DNA of 64,000 nt from Cryptomeria japonica (Eukaryota; Streptophyta; Pinopsida; Cupressales; Cupressaceae), in the NCBI RefSeq assembly GCF_030272615.1, contig NC_081412.1, forward strand, positions 97,651,796 through 97,715,795, read 5' to 3'. Position 1 is the first letter of the stretch. Each line of letters begins with the position of its first letter. The notes beneath the pieces were generated by a model. The model did no database searches, was not told where the DNA came from, and saw only the letters and a list, made by a program, of their open reading frames with translations. This document shows, piece after piece, positions 10,711 through 22,027 of this stretch. Made by a program: the position numbers and the translations under genes.

Positions 10711-12062
10711 TATAATTAATTCATCCCCAAACATTCTTCTATTAATTAAATAAATTATTCAATTTATTTTAATTAATTCATTAAATCAAATTTCAATCAA
10801 TTAAATAAATAAAATCTATTTATTTAATTAAATCCCCCTATTCCTCTTTTAAATAAATTAAATAAAACATTTATTTAAATCATTATCCACCCCACTTGCA
10901 TTTTCCTACAAATGCAACTTGCACACATTTATTGGAATAAATGAATTTTTATTTTAATAAAATCCTATTTTCTCTCACCCACCAAATCCACTTGCAAAAT
11001 CTAATCCCCTTCTAGATTCTTCTAACCCCTTCCTAATTAGCTTAATCCATCCTCTAAACTTTGTCACATCCCTAAGCAAAGGGAAGTCACTTCTCAAAAC
11101 CTCAAAGTCTTTGATAACCATTAAAGGCTTCAAGTCTTCAACCACTAAATGGCTCAAAGTCTTTGATAACCTTTAAAGGCTTTCAACCTTCAACCACTTA
11201 ATCCCCAAAGTCTCCAATAACCATTAATGGTTAATTCAAACCTTCCCACATGGTTAAAACATTTGTTTTGACTCAACCTCTATCCAACCCAAAGGTCTCA
11301 TCAGGCCATTAAATGCTTTGACCATGATTATCTCTTAAACATTTGCACAAAGGTTTATCCTTGGATTAACTCTTAATCTAGTGGGTAAGATTAATTTAGA
11401 CTTGACCCTTAGCCTTTAGATAACCATGAGGTCTTCTCAGGCCTTTAATGCCTCCAACCTCTTTTCTCAACCTAACCTTATGTTGACACTTGTCACCATT
11501 TCATTGGTGCCAATTGTGCACATGGATCCCCAACTTTCAAACTCAACCCTTGATTGAATCTTTCAATCTCAACCATCCATTGCTCCATTTTTCCTATAAA
11601 TAGAGCCCATTTCTTCATAATCCAGATCCTGAAAACTTGTATGCATCTAAGCTATAGACATTTTAGAGAGCATTCTTAGCATAATCATCTAATATCTTGT
11701 TATTTTGGTTAAAATATATCAATTTAGCATCAATAGCATAGCATTAGCTTTTTATTTCACATTCAAAGCTCAATACTATAATCTCAATCCTCCATAAGCA
11801 TCCATAGCTGAGAGCTACACTATTTTGGAACTTGGAGAGGAGAGGAACAAGGGAGAAGAAGCCAAGAGCATGTTAGGAGGCATTTGGAGATGCCTCATCG
11901 TATTTACTTTCCTAGTTAGACATTCTATCATGCTTTTGTTATCTCTTTTGATATGCTTGTGTAGGAAAGTGTTTGGTTTATGATTTCTAACACTAACAAC
12001 TTGGATTTTCTTCTTATTTGTGTTGTGTTATCATTGACTAACCTGATCCTTTTTGCAGAGCA
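10711..12062 (+). mobile_element. 5' LTR of the Tat element, lacking its first 93 bp
   Basis: It aligns base for base with 24593-25944 and ends TTTTTGCAGAGCA. The first 93 bp present in the 3' LTR, including the TG terminus, are missing, and Copia leader sequence abuts instead. TATAAATAG at 11595 is a good TATA box. A roughly 52-bp unit starting CTCAAAGTCTTTGATAACC is repeated at 11101 and 11153, with a weaker third copy near 11205. Confidence 0.95.
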
Positions 12063-12067
12063 TCATT

Positions 12068-12108
12068 TGGTGAACCCGACGTGAATCGAACACGCAACCT
12101 TCTGATCT
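12068..12108 (+). other. Primer binding site complementary to plant tRNA-Trp, 41 nt long
   Basis: Five bases after the LTR end, TGGTGAACCCGACGTGAATC begins a stretch that is the reverse complement of plant tRNA-Trp(CCA) as I recall it. It starts at the CCA end and runs through acceptor strand, T arm, variable loop and anticodon stem to about the anticodon loop. Read as tRNA, the T arm GCGTG-TTCGATT-CACGT is visible in the window sequence. Retroelement primer sites are usually 12-18 nt, so this one is exceptionally long. Confidence 0.85.
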
Positions 12109-12158
12109 TTTTTTTTTGTTACCTAACATGTTTGCTTGTTGAAAGTGTCACACAGGTT

Positions 12159-12391
12159 GCGCTTTAGCGCTATTGAACACGTTTTAGCGCTACCGACAAT
12201 TTCCATTTTAGTGCTATTGTCACTACAATAGCGCTATTGCTAAACTTTCAGCGCTTTTGCACCTGTTTTAGCGCTTTAGTCGTTCTTCTAGTGCTATTGG
12301 AAAACTTCTAGCGCTTTTGCCTCTTTGTCTCACATCTTCTTTCAGCGCTTTTGTGTGAAATAGCACTTCTGTTTAAACGCAGACTAGCGCT
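12159..12391 (+). repeat. AGCGCT palindrome array, about 20-bp period
   Basis: Exact AGCGCT occurs at 12166, 12186, 12230, 12250, 12270, 12310, 12344 and 12386. AGTGCT stands at 12210 and 12290, and AGCACT at 12362, each one transition from the core. The common context is TTTTAGCGCTATTG. Most intervals are 20 bp or multiples of it. The array starts about 60 bp after the primer site in the untranslated leader. Confidence 0.85.
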
Positions 12392-14738
12392 ATTGCAACA
12401 GAATGTTGTAAAACTCACCTTGTAACCGAAAAACATGGAAATTATTAGGCTTGTGGAAGCCCCCTTTGAACAACGATTTTACTAACTATTCATTGTTTTT
12501 GCAGGTTTGACCACTCATCATTAAAATCACAAAATTTCCTTTGGTGCTCTTAAAACACTTTAAAAAAAACAAAAAACGAACATTTACTTTTATTGCTAGT
12601 TAGGATTCATCTTTATTTTGGTGCTTAAAATCAACGAACAAATTTTCTTTTTTGCATCAAACTTAAAAATCACAGTCCACACTTCAATTTTTGGACAAGT
12701 AAAAAGAACAATCAACTTGTTTCAAAAATTTTTGCAAAGCGATTTTTCCTTCAAGCAAACATGTTTTCATTACGTTGACTAGGATTTCAAATTCTAGAAT
12801 ACAAAACACATTGCTTTTTGGAGTTAAAAAGAACACCATGACTGTTGGAGCAACATCTCCAAATAGTTAGATCACATTTGCAAATGCTGGATTAAAAAGA
12901 ACAAGTGTTTTATGTGTTTGGCACGCTTGTGCAAAAAGTCAGTCGAGTGGTCCTACCTCTAACACACACTATCCTCTCCCTTGGCTCTCGTGGTCCTAGG
13001 TGCAAGAGAAAAGTGTTAGTAACGCTCAAATTTTATCTTTTTAAGAGAGGCCTGCCAAGGGATCGATACTCTTGGGAACGACCTCGAGCGGTAAATCCTT
13101 CGAGCCGCTATAGAAATCAGGTGAGAGCGAAAGCTGTAGCCTTGGGTATAGCTGTTCCTATAGTGTAACTGGCCGAAAGGACAAATGGGCCCCACCACCA
13201 GTTACAAGGCTCTTAAGTGAGTCACTGCAGAATGAACTTATGTCCAAAAACATCGAACATGACTAAACACCTTTAAGTAGTAGCCCACCCGTTCTATTGA
13301 TTGAGGATATTTGCGATATAATTTAGTGCAAGAGCATAGATGGTTTTGCTCCCAAGATACTCACCATACATATTTCCTTGAGTAGAAACATAGCTTTTTG
13401 AAAAGTCACTTGTGGCTTGATAAAAGTGGTGACTCCCCCATCATAGGGATCATCTATTTGTTATGCTCACGCAAGACTTAGTATATCACATCCTTACCTG
13501 CCACGGCGGGATTCATAAGGTATGTAGTACCAAAGTCGAAGAAATATCAAGATGTGGGCTAAATTTATCACAACTGGCCATTTGACCTTAGGGATAAAAA
13601 GTGTTTGAAGTGTGTTCATTTTAAAGACCAAGTGCAAATTGAGCCGACTTCAGGCTTTGGAAGTATACCTTAAAATACATCTAAAGGAAGGGTTATATAA
13701 AAGTCCAAGGATTGGGTTGATCTAGACCCATACTCATTTGTGCCTTTGGGGCAACATTCTTGTGTTTGTGTGCTTGCTTTGTTTTCTTGTCAAAGAAAAA
13801 ATCAGAAAATCACTTCCCAAAAACAAAGTATTCATCCAACCAAACATCTGTCAAAACAACCAAAAACATCAAAAACAAGGTACAAACAACAAAGAGTCAA
13901 ATTTTATGACCATTCTTCACATCTTGCGAAAGAAGAAGTGTCATTAGAATATCAACTTGAAAAGAAGACCATTAAGCTCAAAGGCTTTGATCAAAAGGAG
14001 GAAATTCTTCTATATCAATTGACAAATCTTTGTCTCCCATAGAGTCTTTCTACATCGCATGCGTCTATACCTTCAAGGTAAAACAAATGAATTTGATTCA
14101 GAATCATTGAACCACAGAGCTTTTATGCAATATAGAGCTCTGAGTTATCACAAAAATCAAGGAGGAAAGATTAATCCCAATTTCTTCCCAAACATCTGCA
14201 TCACCTACAACACAGCTCGAGAAATACCTCCAACACCTGAAAGAGAAGAGGTAGAGTTTGTCCCATTTATGACACAGAGTTTTTATTGAAGTTGAAAACA
14301 TTTTCATCCATCATCTCACTCATACATCATCACTTCATCATCAATCCATCCCAACTCTCAAAACATTAAGAGGTTCTTGTCCCAAGTTCTCTTTTAGATA
14401 TTGCTTGCAATCAAACACATCACATCACTTTTTAGATTGTTTCTACATCTAGGATAAGCTCATCCTAAGAGACACATCTACGCAGGTTAAAACTAGTTCA
14501 TGAGTGAATCCTCTCATTACTAGGTAGTTAAATCTGTAACACATCTCAAATTTCTCTACACCTTATCACATCAAATCTTATCAAACAAGCAAGCAATTCA
14601 AAGAAGGAATTTTGGTAACATCTACCTTAAAAGTGTTAGAGATCCACATGAAACACAATTCACCAAATCATCAATCTCTCATTTCATCAAACACTCATCA
14701 TAATTTTCACACAACTTCAACAAAGACTCATAAACAAA
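12392..14738 (+). other. Long leader of the Tat element between primer site and gag
   Basis: This 2.3 kb segment has no recognised protein. It includes a moderately GC-rich patch at about 12930-13200 and short open frames at 13740-14042 (100 aa) and 14059-14289 (76 aa, from ATG). Some Tat relatives such as Ogre carry an extra ORF before gag. The 14059 frame could be a remnant of such an ORF, but I see no domain in it. From 14290 to 14738 the sequence is CA- and TC-rich untranslated DNA. Confidence 0.6.
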
Positions 14739-16766
14739 ATGGCTCAAACCCGATCACAGTCGAGACAACGAGAAATAGAAAGAGAAGAAGAAGAAGAGGA
14801 AAATCTCAATGAATTTCAAGAAGCACTTGGAGGAAATGCAGATGATGAAAACCCAAGTACTCCCACTCCTGCAACAATAGAAAGGGCTCAGCATAACCCT
14901 CTCTTTAACAGATTGTTTGACGAAATACTCAGGAGCAATGTGGATGCTCACTTCTTAAGAATCGCTCAAGAAGGAGCCAAACTCCCCTCTGACTTTGATC
15001 TTGCCCAATTAAGACAAGCATCAGAAAGACAAAGTCGTCATGAAGAGGAAAGAGGTAGAGATCCCATCAGATATAACATTCCTCAAGGTAACCCACCACC
15101 TCCTCCTCCAAATGAAATGGAGATGTTGCGGCAACAAGTCGAGACTCTCGCCCAACAGCTTCATAGTGGTGTCAAGATTAACCAATTCTCCCTCAATGAC
15201 ATCTATCCCTATCCTTTTGATAGGAATCTTTACATGCCACCCTTTCCAAGAGGATTCGAAACACCCAAATTTGAAAAATATAGAGGAAAGGGAGATCCTC
15301 GTGATCATGTCCGAGAATTTCATTCTGCTTGTCTTGAAGTGGCATATGAAGACACCTACCTAATGCGCCTTTTTCCCCAAAGCTTGGGAGGAACAACCAC
15401 ATCATGGTTTTCCCGACTACCAGGAGGCATTAAGACATTTGAGGAACTCATCCAGAAGTTCCTAGCTCATTATTCTCATAACATTGAATGCGACATCACC
15501 ATGGCTGATCTGTGCAACACCAAACAAAAACTAGGTGAACTATTCTCAGTATTCCTGCAACAATGGTGCCAAATGTCTAGTAGACGTTCTCTTCAGTTAC
15601 CTGAACGAGAACTAGTGGAAATATTCATTTCCAACTTAAACGAAGAAATGGAATTTCACCTGGATGTTAAAGACACAGACTCATTTAATGATATGATCAC
15701 CAAGGGTTTAAAATGTGAACAGGCACTCATCAAGAAAGGACTCATCAAAATCTTTAACGAACCAAAAGACGGTCCTCGCCCACGCTTCAATAGCGATAAA
15801 CCAAGCTTCTGGAATAAAAACAAGAATATTGTCAATGACGGGGTTGTGGATGCCAGGACTATCCAAAACGCACAACCTGTGGTTCGGTTTGTAGGACAAA
15901 ATCCTACACCTCAGAATAACACAAATATTCCTTCCAATCAAGGTCGCATCACATCTCACGATGAACCTAGACCTCGTCAGCAAAAATAGAAACGCACATA
16001 CACTCCCTTAGGGGAACCCATTGAAACAGTATTGCGACAACTCCTCTCTCAAAATTTGGTCACTCTACCTAAGCTATCAAACTATGAGCCTCAAGTCAAA
16101 CCGGCATGGTGGAGAGATACTGAACACTGTGAATTCCATCAAGGAAGAGGACACAAGACAAGTAATTGTCATCGATTGAAAGATCTCATTCAGGATCTTA
16201 TTGATCGAGGAGAAATTGAAATTGAAGGACATAACCCTAAAACAACCAATAATGATCATTTGATGTTCAAAAATCCACTTCCATCACAAGATCAAAGGGA
16301 TCCTTCCACTTCCAGGCGAGGCACTGATACCACTGATTATACGCAGGCTGCATATAATTACACTGTAAATCATCTGTATGATGCCAATGAACAAGTTGCA
16401 ACCATAACCTTCAAAAATCCCAACTCAAATTGTAATATTGTTACGCGTTGCGGCAAAGTTACCATCAAGGAAGCTCCACAAGGCACCACCTCCATCCCAA
16501 AGCAGTACAATCTTGTGGAACAATTAGACAAAACCCCTGCACTTATATCCATTTTAGAACTTCTGCGCCTATCACCCTCTCATAAAACTATCTTGGATCA
16601 AGCACTCCAAGAGGCGTCAGTCCCTGCAAATCTGAATACAGACCAATTTCAAGCCATGGTTGGAAGTCTAAAGTCATCACCTTGTCTCACTTTTTCTGAA
16701 AGTGACAACTCTTCCTTCCAACAACCGCATAATGCCTCACTCCACATTGAAGGGTTTATTAACTAG
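14739..16766 (+). pseudogene. gag: Tat gag (capsid/nucleocapsid), one internal stop
   Basis: The ATG at 14739 opens MAQTRSQSRQREIEREEEEE, with an acidic run at residues 15-22. The Gag core lies at about residues 150-340 and includes MRLFPQSLGGTTTSWFSRLP, KTFEELIQKFLAHY and LPERELVEIFISNL. A TAG at 15987 interrupts the frame, which continues as KRTYTPLGEPIETVLRQLL. Near the C terminus WWRDTEHCEFHQGRGHKTSN followed by CHRLKDLI is the Cx2Hx4Hx4C knuckle-like motif usual in Tat Gag. The segment ends at a TAG at 16764. Gag would form the virus-like particle that packages element RNA. Both stops are TAG. Confidence 0.9.
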
Positions 16767-17549
16767 CATAGGATCAAGTGAGTCTTGATCGATAATGGAG
16801 TAGGCCTAAATATTTGTACACCGCAGTTGGTCACAACATTGAGATATGCAGTAGAATCAGTCGATCCTCGTCAGAAGATCACAATCAAAGCCTATGACGA
16901 TGCAGAGTGTTCATCCAAAGGAGCTGTGGTACTACCAATCTAAGTGGGGCCCATGGTAAAGCACATCATTTGTCAGGTTCTGGACCTTCCTTTGCCATAT
17001 AATCTATTGTTAGGAAGACCTTGGATACATGCCATGCAAGCCATTCCATCTACCTACCATCAATGTATCAAGTTCCCACATAACGGTGTAGAGATCACAA
17101 TCTTGGGCGATGCAAATCCCTTTGCATTTTGCCATAATATCAGCCATCAACCAGAGATTACCGTTCCTAATAATAGAGAAGCCATTTCCTCCACATCATA
17201 TATAAGTCCCGCCTCTCTTGCTAGTTCAAACACCACTATGCCCAAGCAAGAAAAGCTTAAGATGAAGATCGCAGAGGAAGGTCCTGGGGAATACAACTTA
17301 AGTCAACTCTTTTGTGTGGGAAAAATGCCCACTTCTCCTAGAACTCATGGTAAACCCCAGCAGGTACTCCAGCAACCACTAAACATACCAGCATGTGCCT
17401 TGATGCCTTTTGTTCTTGGAAAGAGTCAAGAGGAGGAAACACAAGATGAGGACCTGGCGGAATGGATCTATAAAGATCCCATCACCGCTGACATACCGCG
17501 AGTTACACTTCCTCCGGACCAGTATGGCAAAGGCCTTCTGGTTATGTAA
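16767..17549 (+). pseudogene. pro: Tat aspartic protease region, broken
   Basis: In the same frame as gag, the sequence gives VLIDNGVGLNIC, where the family usually has an active-site D-G-G or D-T/S-G. It continues to [20 protein letters not shown], the conserved C-terminal protease segment. Stops lie at 16779 (TGA), 16941 (TAA) and 17547 (TAA). The enzyme would cut the Gag-Pol precursor. Asn at the second active-site position, next to the stops, makes activity unlikely. Confidence 0.8.
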
Positions 17550-18362
17550 AGAATGGGGTATGATGGTCAGAGTGCTTTGGGATATTGCAAACAAGGACAA
17601 CATGAACCTCTGCTGCCGAAATTAAAGCCTAAAGGTAACACAGGCCTAGGCTTTGAAAAAGAGATCTTTCCTAAACTTAGATTCAAAGGAAAACCCAACA
17701 AACCATTTTGTCCACCTACTACAAAGAGGACACCTTTTATAATCAAGGCACCATCAAGCACCATCCCAACTGCCCCATCGAGGCTCAGAATCCCAACACA
17801 GTCATCACCAATGCCACTCATCCCACCAAGCGAACTCGTAATCCCATCAGCAACACCATTAGCAGCAGCAACTGTATCAGAACCCGCAACAGCATCTATG
17901 GCACCAGCAGTTCTAGCAGAAACCACTAAGTCAATACTACCAATACTTCCCGTATCAGATTCTTTTATCCCCATCAAACTTCCTGTAGCACCAATCACTA
18001 CAAAGGTACATCAACCAATCACACCTGCAGTGTTTAACTCAAAAGACATCCCAATATGGTATAGCAATCGGATGCTGGAAAGTGATTCAGAGACCGACTC
18101 ACATGAATGGGAATTTGATTTGGTATAGCTTAATACTTCAGATGAGGAAGACACATCACCACCTCCACCACGCAAAGACATCCCTGTTTACGGAGAAGCA
18201 CAGATAAAGACCACTTGGGTTCTTGAACTGGAAACATCTTCCACAGACCCTACGTCTCATCCTACGCCTGATTCTGATAGGGAGAGTACCATTAATGACC
18301 GTCACCATAATGTCTTAACCCTCACTGATACATCTAACGCACTTAACTTAATCGATGAAGTA
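17550..18362 (+). pseudogene. Linker with a G-patch-like motif between protease and RT
   Basis: RMGYDGQSALGYCKQG just after the protease resembles the G-patch-like glycine motif that several Gypsy lineages carry here. It is followed by a Pro/Ser/Thr/Ala-rich low-complexity linker (about 17700-18000) and an acidic stretch (SDSETDSHEWEFD). A TAG interrupts at 18126. No catalytic domain is present. The 143-aa minus-strand frame over it is a shadow. Confidence 0.65.
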
Positions 18363-19687
18363 ATGCCCATTATCCACCCTGAACTCATCGAATGGAACCA
18401 ACCAAATCCCCCATGTCTTGACTTCTTCCAAAACGATGAGGCCATCATTGACTTTTTGGAATTAAGGGATAACCTACCAAGCGGGGATCACAAAGCTGGA
18501 TTCGCCATAGAACCAAATAGCGCAGCATACTTTGGGGCGGATGCCAAACCTTTCAGTTGCAAAAATATAACAATAAAACATGGATCTTCCAGTGAAAACC
18601 ACACTGTGGCACTGTTTGATTCGGCAAAAGTAAAAAGAAAGAGCATATCCAACGGTGAAAACCTCTCTGAGGTGCCTAAGGATGAAGGGTTTGACATTCT
18701 CCCTGATAGTACACAACAGGAACGATCAACAATTCTCATCGAGGAAACCAAAGAGTACAATGTGGGGACTCCTGAAAATCCTCATATCATACATCTGGCA
18801 TCTCTTCTCACTCCAGAGGAACAACCTAAATTTATAGAGTTCTTCCAGAAGCGTCAGATCAACTTCGCATGGTCATATGCAGACATGCCTGGGCTTGATC
18901 CTGATTTAGTCATGCATCACCTCACTGTAGCAGAAGGAGCCAAACCTGTCAAGCAGAAGCTCCATAAAATGCATCCTCAAATTGCAGTATTAGTCAAAAC
19001 AGAACTCAAGAAACTCCTAGACGTTGGTTTCATTAGACCAATTGATTACGCGGAGTGGATCTCCAATATTGTGCCTATTGGCAAACCAAAAGGGGGCATC
19101 CGCATTTGTACTGACTTCAGAGATCTGAATAAGGCATGTCCTAAGGATGACTTCCCCCTTCCAAATATCGACATCATAGTGGATCTGACAGCAGGACATG
19201 CCATGCTTTCACTCATGGATGGCTTTTCAGGATACAATCAGATAAAGATCGCACCAGAAGATTAGCATAAGATAGCCTTCACCTGTCCATGGGGCACATA
19301 TTGCTGGAATGTAATGCCTTTCATTCTCAAGAATGCAGAAGCAACCTATCAGAGAGAAATGACCACCATCTTCCATGACATGATGCATACCATGATGGAA
19401 GATTATGTGGATGACTTACTAGCAAAATCACTCATCAGAGAAGGACATCTCCACATCTTAGATAAAATCTTTGATAGACTGGACAATACCATGTTCGACT
19501 CAACCCAAATAAATGTGTCTTTGGAGTGACCTCTGGGAAGCTTCTAGGATACATTGTCTCAAGCAAAGGTATTGAGGTCGACCCAACAAAGGTAAAAGCA
19601 ATCATGGACATGCCACCACCATAGAATATCAGTCAGCTAAGGACATTACAAGGACGCCTTCAATCCATTCGAAGATTCATCGCACAA
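18363..19687 (+). pseudogene. RT: Tat reverse transcriptase, one frameshift and two stops
   Basis: Visible motifs in order: KLLDVGFIRPIDYAEWISNI, PIGKPKGGIRICTDFRDLN, SLMDGFSGYNQI (first catalytic Asp) and MMEDYVDDLLAKS (YVDD centre). RT copies element RNA to cDNA in the particle. TAG at 19263 replaces what family members usually have as Gln before HK. Near 19490 about one base is lost: RLNPNKC-type coding resumes in another frame with CVFGVTSGKLLGYIVSSKGI. A second TAG stands at 19622. The catalytic residues remain but no full-length protein can be made. Confidence 0.92.
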
Positions 19688-20230
19688 TTGGCTGATAAGT
19701 GTCACCCATTTACACATCTACTACACAAGAACATCCGCTTTCAGTGGGATGCCCGATGCCAGCAAGCATTTCAGATGCTTAAAGACTATCTCATGAATCC
19801 ACCATTGCTAATGCCACCAGATCCAAGTAGACCATTGTTACTTTATATCTCAGCAACAAGTACAACATTGGGTGTACTACTAGCACAACATAATGCAGAA
19901 GGAAAAGAGTGTGTTGTTTACTACATCTCTTGCACACTGGTGGGCTATGAACTCAATTACACACCTATTGAGCGAGCTTGCCTAGCAGTAATCTTAGCAG
20001 CCACTAAATTGAGGCACTATCTGTTAACACACAAGGTACAGCTCATTGCAAAGATTGATCCACTCAAGTATTTACTCAGCAAAGCAGCATTGACAAGTCG
20101 CTTGGCCAAATGGGTGATGATTCTAAGTGAATTTGACATTGAGTATGTGGACCAAAAAGCTATCAAAGGGCAAGTTATTGTAGATCAGTTGGCCGATGCA
20201 CCCCTCATAGGCGATCATCCTCTTATTTCC
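19688..20230 (+). pseudogene. RNH: Tat first RNase H (RT-linked), degenerate type
   Basis: Following the RT connection, LLHKNIRFQWDARCQQAFQM leads into LLLYISATSTTLGVLLAQHN, then YELNYTPIERACLAVILAAT and KIDPLKYLLSKAALTSRLAK. This matches the RNase H that follows Gypsy RT. The positions that carry active-site acids in active enzymes read SAT instead of TDA, and KIDP. In the Tat lineage this first domain is known to be degenerate, with a second domain supplying activity. Confidence 0.85.
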
Positions 20231-20701
20231 AATTTTCTAGATGAAGAGATATTCATGATCACAACAGCACAACCATGGAAACTATATTTTGATGGGTCAT
20301 ACACTAGGCATGGCTCAGGGGCAGGCATTCTATTTATCACACCCCAAGGTGACAGTATCCCGAAGTCTTACAGGCTCACATTTCCATGCACAAACAACAT
20401 AGCAGAGTATGAGGCCTTGATCACAGGACTCAGGTTAGCCGTACAATGGAAATTACAAGAACTACAAGTATATGGCGACTCCCAACTAGTCATTCGACAA
20501 GCAACAGATGAATATCAAACCAAGGATGATAAACTCATGCCAGATAAGCAAATGGTGGACAGTCTAAAGACATCATTTACTACTATCACTTTTGAGCAGA
20601 TACCAAGAGATCAGAATCGAGCTGTTGACGCCATGGCTACCATCGCATCTCTCCTAGATCTTCCACAAAATTCAACATGCTACGAATTCTTGGTCGAATA
20701 G
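20231..20701 (+). CDS. aRNH: Tat second RNase H, archaeal type (aRNH)
   Basis: PWKLYFDGSYTRHGSGAGI (Asp), NNIAEYEALITGLRLA (Glu), LQVYGDSQLVIRQ (Asp) and QNRAVDAMATIASLL (Asp) give all four acidic catalytic positions in an uninterrupted stretch. Duplicated, archaeal-type RNase H next to the original one is diagnostic for the Tat lineage. It would remove RNA from the RNA:DNA hybrid. The frame is shared with the first RNase H and ends at a TAG at 20699, beyond which the integrase continues in the same frame. It is part of a broken polyprotein and probably not expressed alone. Confidence 0.9.
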   Translation, partial: NFLDEEIFMITTAQPWKLYFDGSYTRHGSGAGILFITPQGDSIPKSYRLTFPCTNNIAEYEALITGLRLAVQWKLQELQVYGDSQLVIRQATDEYQTKDDKLMPDKQMVDSLKTSFTTITFEQIPRDQNRAVDAMATIASLLDLPQNSTCYEFLVE

Positions 20702-22027
20702 CTTTGGATCCCCGCTTATGATATCCCTGAATCTGAAATGATATGTTGCCTTGTTGGTTCTGAATCCCCATGGTATGGTGAGTTCTACACCTATCTCCGC
20801 GATCATACCCTTCCTCCCAACCAATCGAATAACCAACAAAAAACCTTCATTCGCCAAACTGCTCGATATACCATTATTGCCGATACCCTATACCGACGCG
20901 GTCTTGATGGTACTCTCCTTCAGTGTCTGGAACAAGATGAGATAACAAAGGCTTTGGAAGAGGTACATGAAGAAATTTGTGGGACTCACTCAAGTGGTCC
21001 GCCACTAGCCAAGAAACTCCTACGCAATGGATACTATTGGCCATCTATGGAAAAGGATTCCTACTACTTTGTCAGAAAATGCAAGAAATGTCAAGTTCAT
21101 GGCGACCTGATACATGCACCAGCTCAGGAACTACAACCAATCATGACACCATGGCCTTTCTATCAATGGGGTCTTGACCTTGTGGGTAAAATCCATCCAT
21201 CTTCATCCAACGGCCATAAATTCATTATTACCGCCACTGAATATTTCACAAAGTGGATCGAAGCTGTTCCACTTACCCAAGTCACCGGCAAGCAGATCAC
21301 CTCATTCATCCTCAACTACATCATCTGCCGGTATGGTGTACCCATGTCCATCATCACAAATAACGGTCTTCCTTTCAAAAATCAGGATGTCCGTGAACTT
21401 TGTGAGAAATTTCATATCCAACACCGCTTTTCCACTCCCTATTACCCACAAGGAAATGGTCAGGCCGAAGCATCCAATAAAAACATATTGAGGATCCTAA
21501 AGAAGACAGTCAATGATGTCGGCCATGATTGGCATGTTCAACTAAATCCAGCGCTATGGGCATATCGAACTAGCATTCGAACCCCTACGGGTGCAACTCC
21601 TTATTCATTGGTCTATGGTGCAGAAGCTATCTTGCCTATTGAGGTGGAGATACCATCACTACGGGTTTCCTTGCACAATCTCATTGATGATGAAGCCTAC
21701 AGAGTATCCCATCTTCAGGACTTGGAGCTACTTGATGAGAAACGACAAGCTGCATACAATCACCTCAAAGCCTATCAGGAGTGCATGAGCAGAAGCTACA
21801 ATCACCGAGTTAGACCTCATACATTTGAGGTAGGAGATCTTGTTCATTGAGAGAATCCTCGCAACCAACCAAACAGAGAACATCAGGGCAAGTTTGAATC
21901 AAACTGGCTAGGCCCATATGTTGTCACTGCTGTGTTTGGGTCCGGGGCATATCAGTTGGCTACATCAGAAGGAGAACCACTTGCAGATCCAATCAACAAC
22001 ATGCACCTCAAACGGTTTTATACCTAA
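20702..22027 (+). pseudogene. INT: Tat integrase, catalytic Asp replaced by Asn
   Basis: The zinc-binding HHCC region spans VHEEICGTHSSG to VRKCKKCQVHGD. The catalytic core has WGLDLVGKIH (first Asp), then IITNNGLPF, where the family has T/S-D-N-G, so the second catalytic Asp is Asn (AAT at 21359-21361). NGQAEASNKNIL keeps the Glu. LNPALWAYRTSIRTPTGATP and YSLVYGAEAILPIEVEIPSL follow. A TGA at 21848 interrupts LVH-ENPRN, a likely CGA to TGA change. The C-terminal part then reads GKFESNWLGPYVV and MHLKRFYT, ending at TAA 22025. A strand-transfer-active protein is not expected. Confidence 0.92.

Noticed and set aside
10313-10715. Overlapping 94-122 aa frames in the Copia leader
   Set aside because: They translate poly-T/CGGC periodic DNA, with Phe-rich product on one strand and Lys-rich on the other.
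12068-12108. A tRNA-Trp gene
   Set aside because: Only the 3' half of a tRNA is present, in antisense, at the exact primer-site position after an LTR.
12159-12391. CRISPR-like array
   Set aside because: The repeat core is only six bases with degenerate context, in a plant retroelement leader.
17567-17998. 143-aa minus-strand frame
   Set aside because: It is the shadow of the Pro/Ser/Ala-rich linker in the Tat polyprotein.
14739-22027. TAG readthrough or recoding in the Tat polyprotein
   Set aside because: The TAG codons are scattered inside domains, TAA, TGA and a frameshift also occur, and catalytic residues are lost. Decay is simpler.
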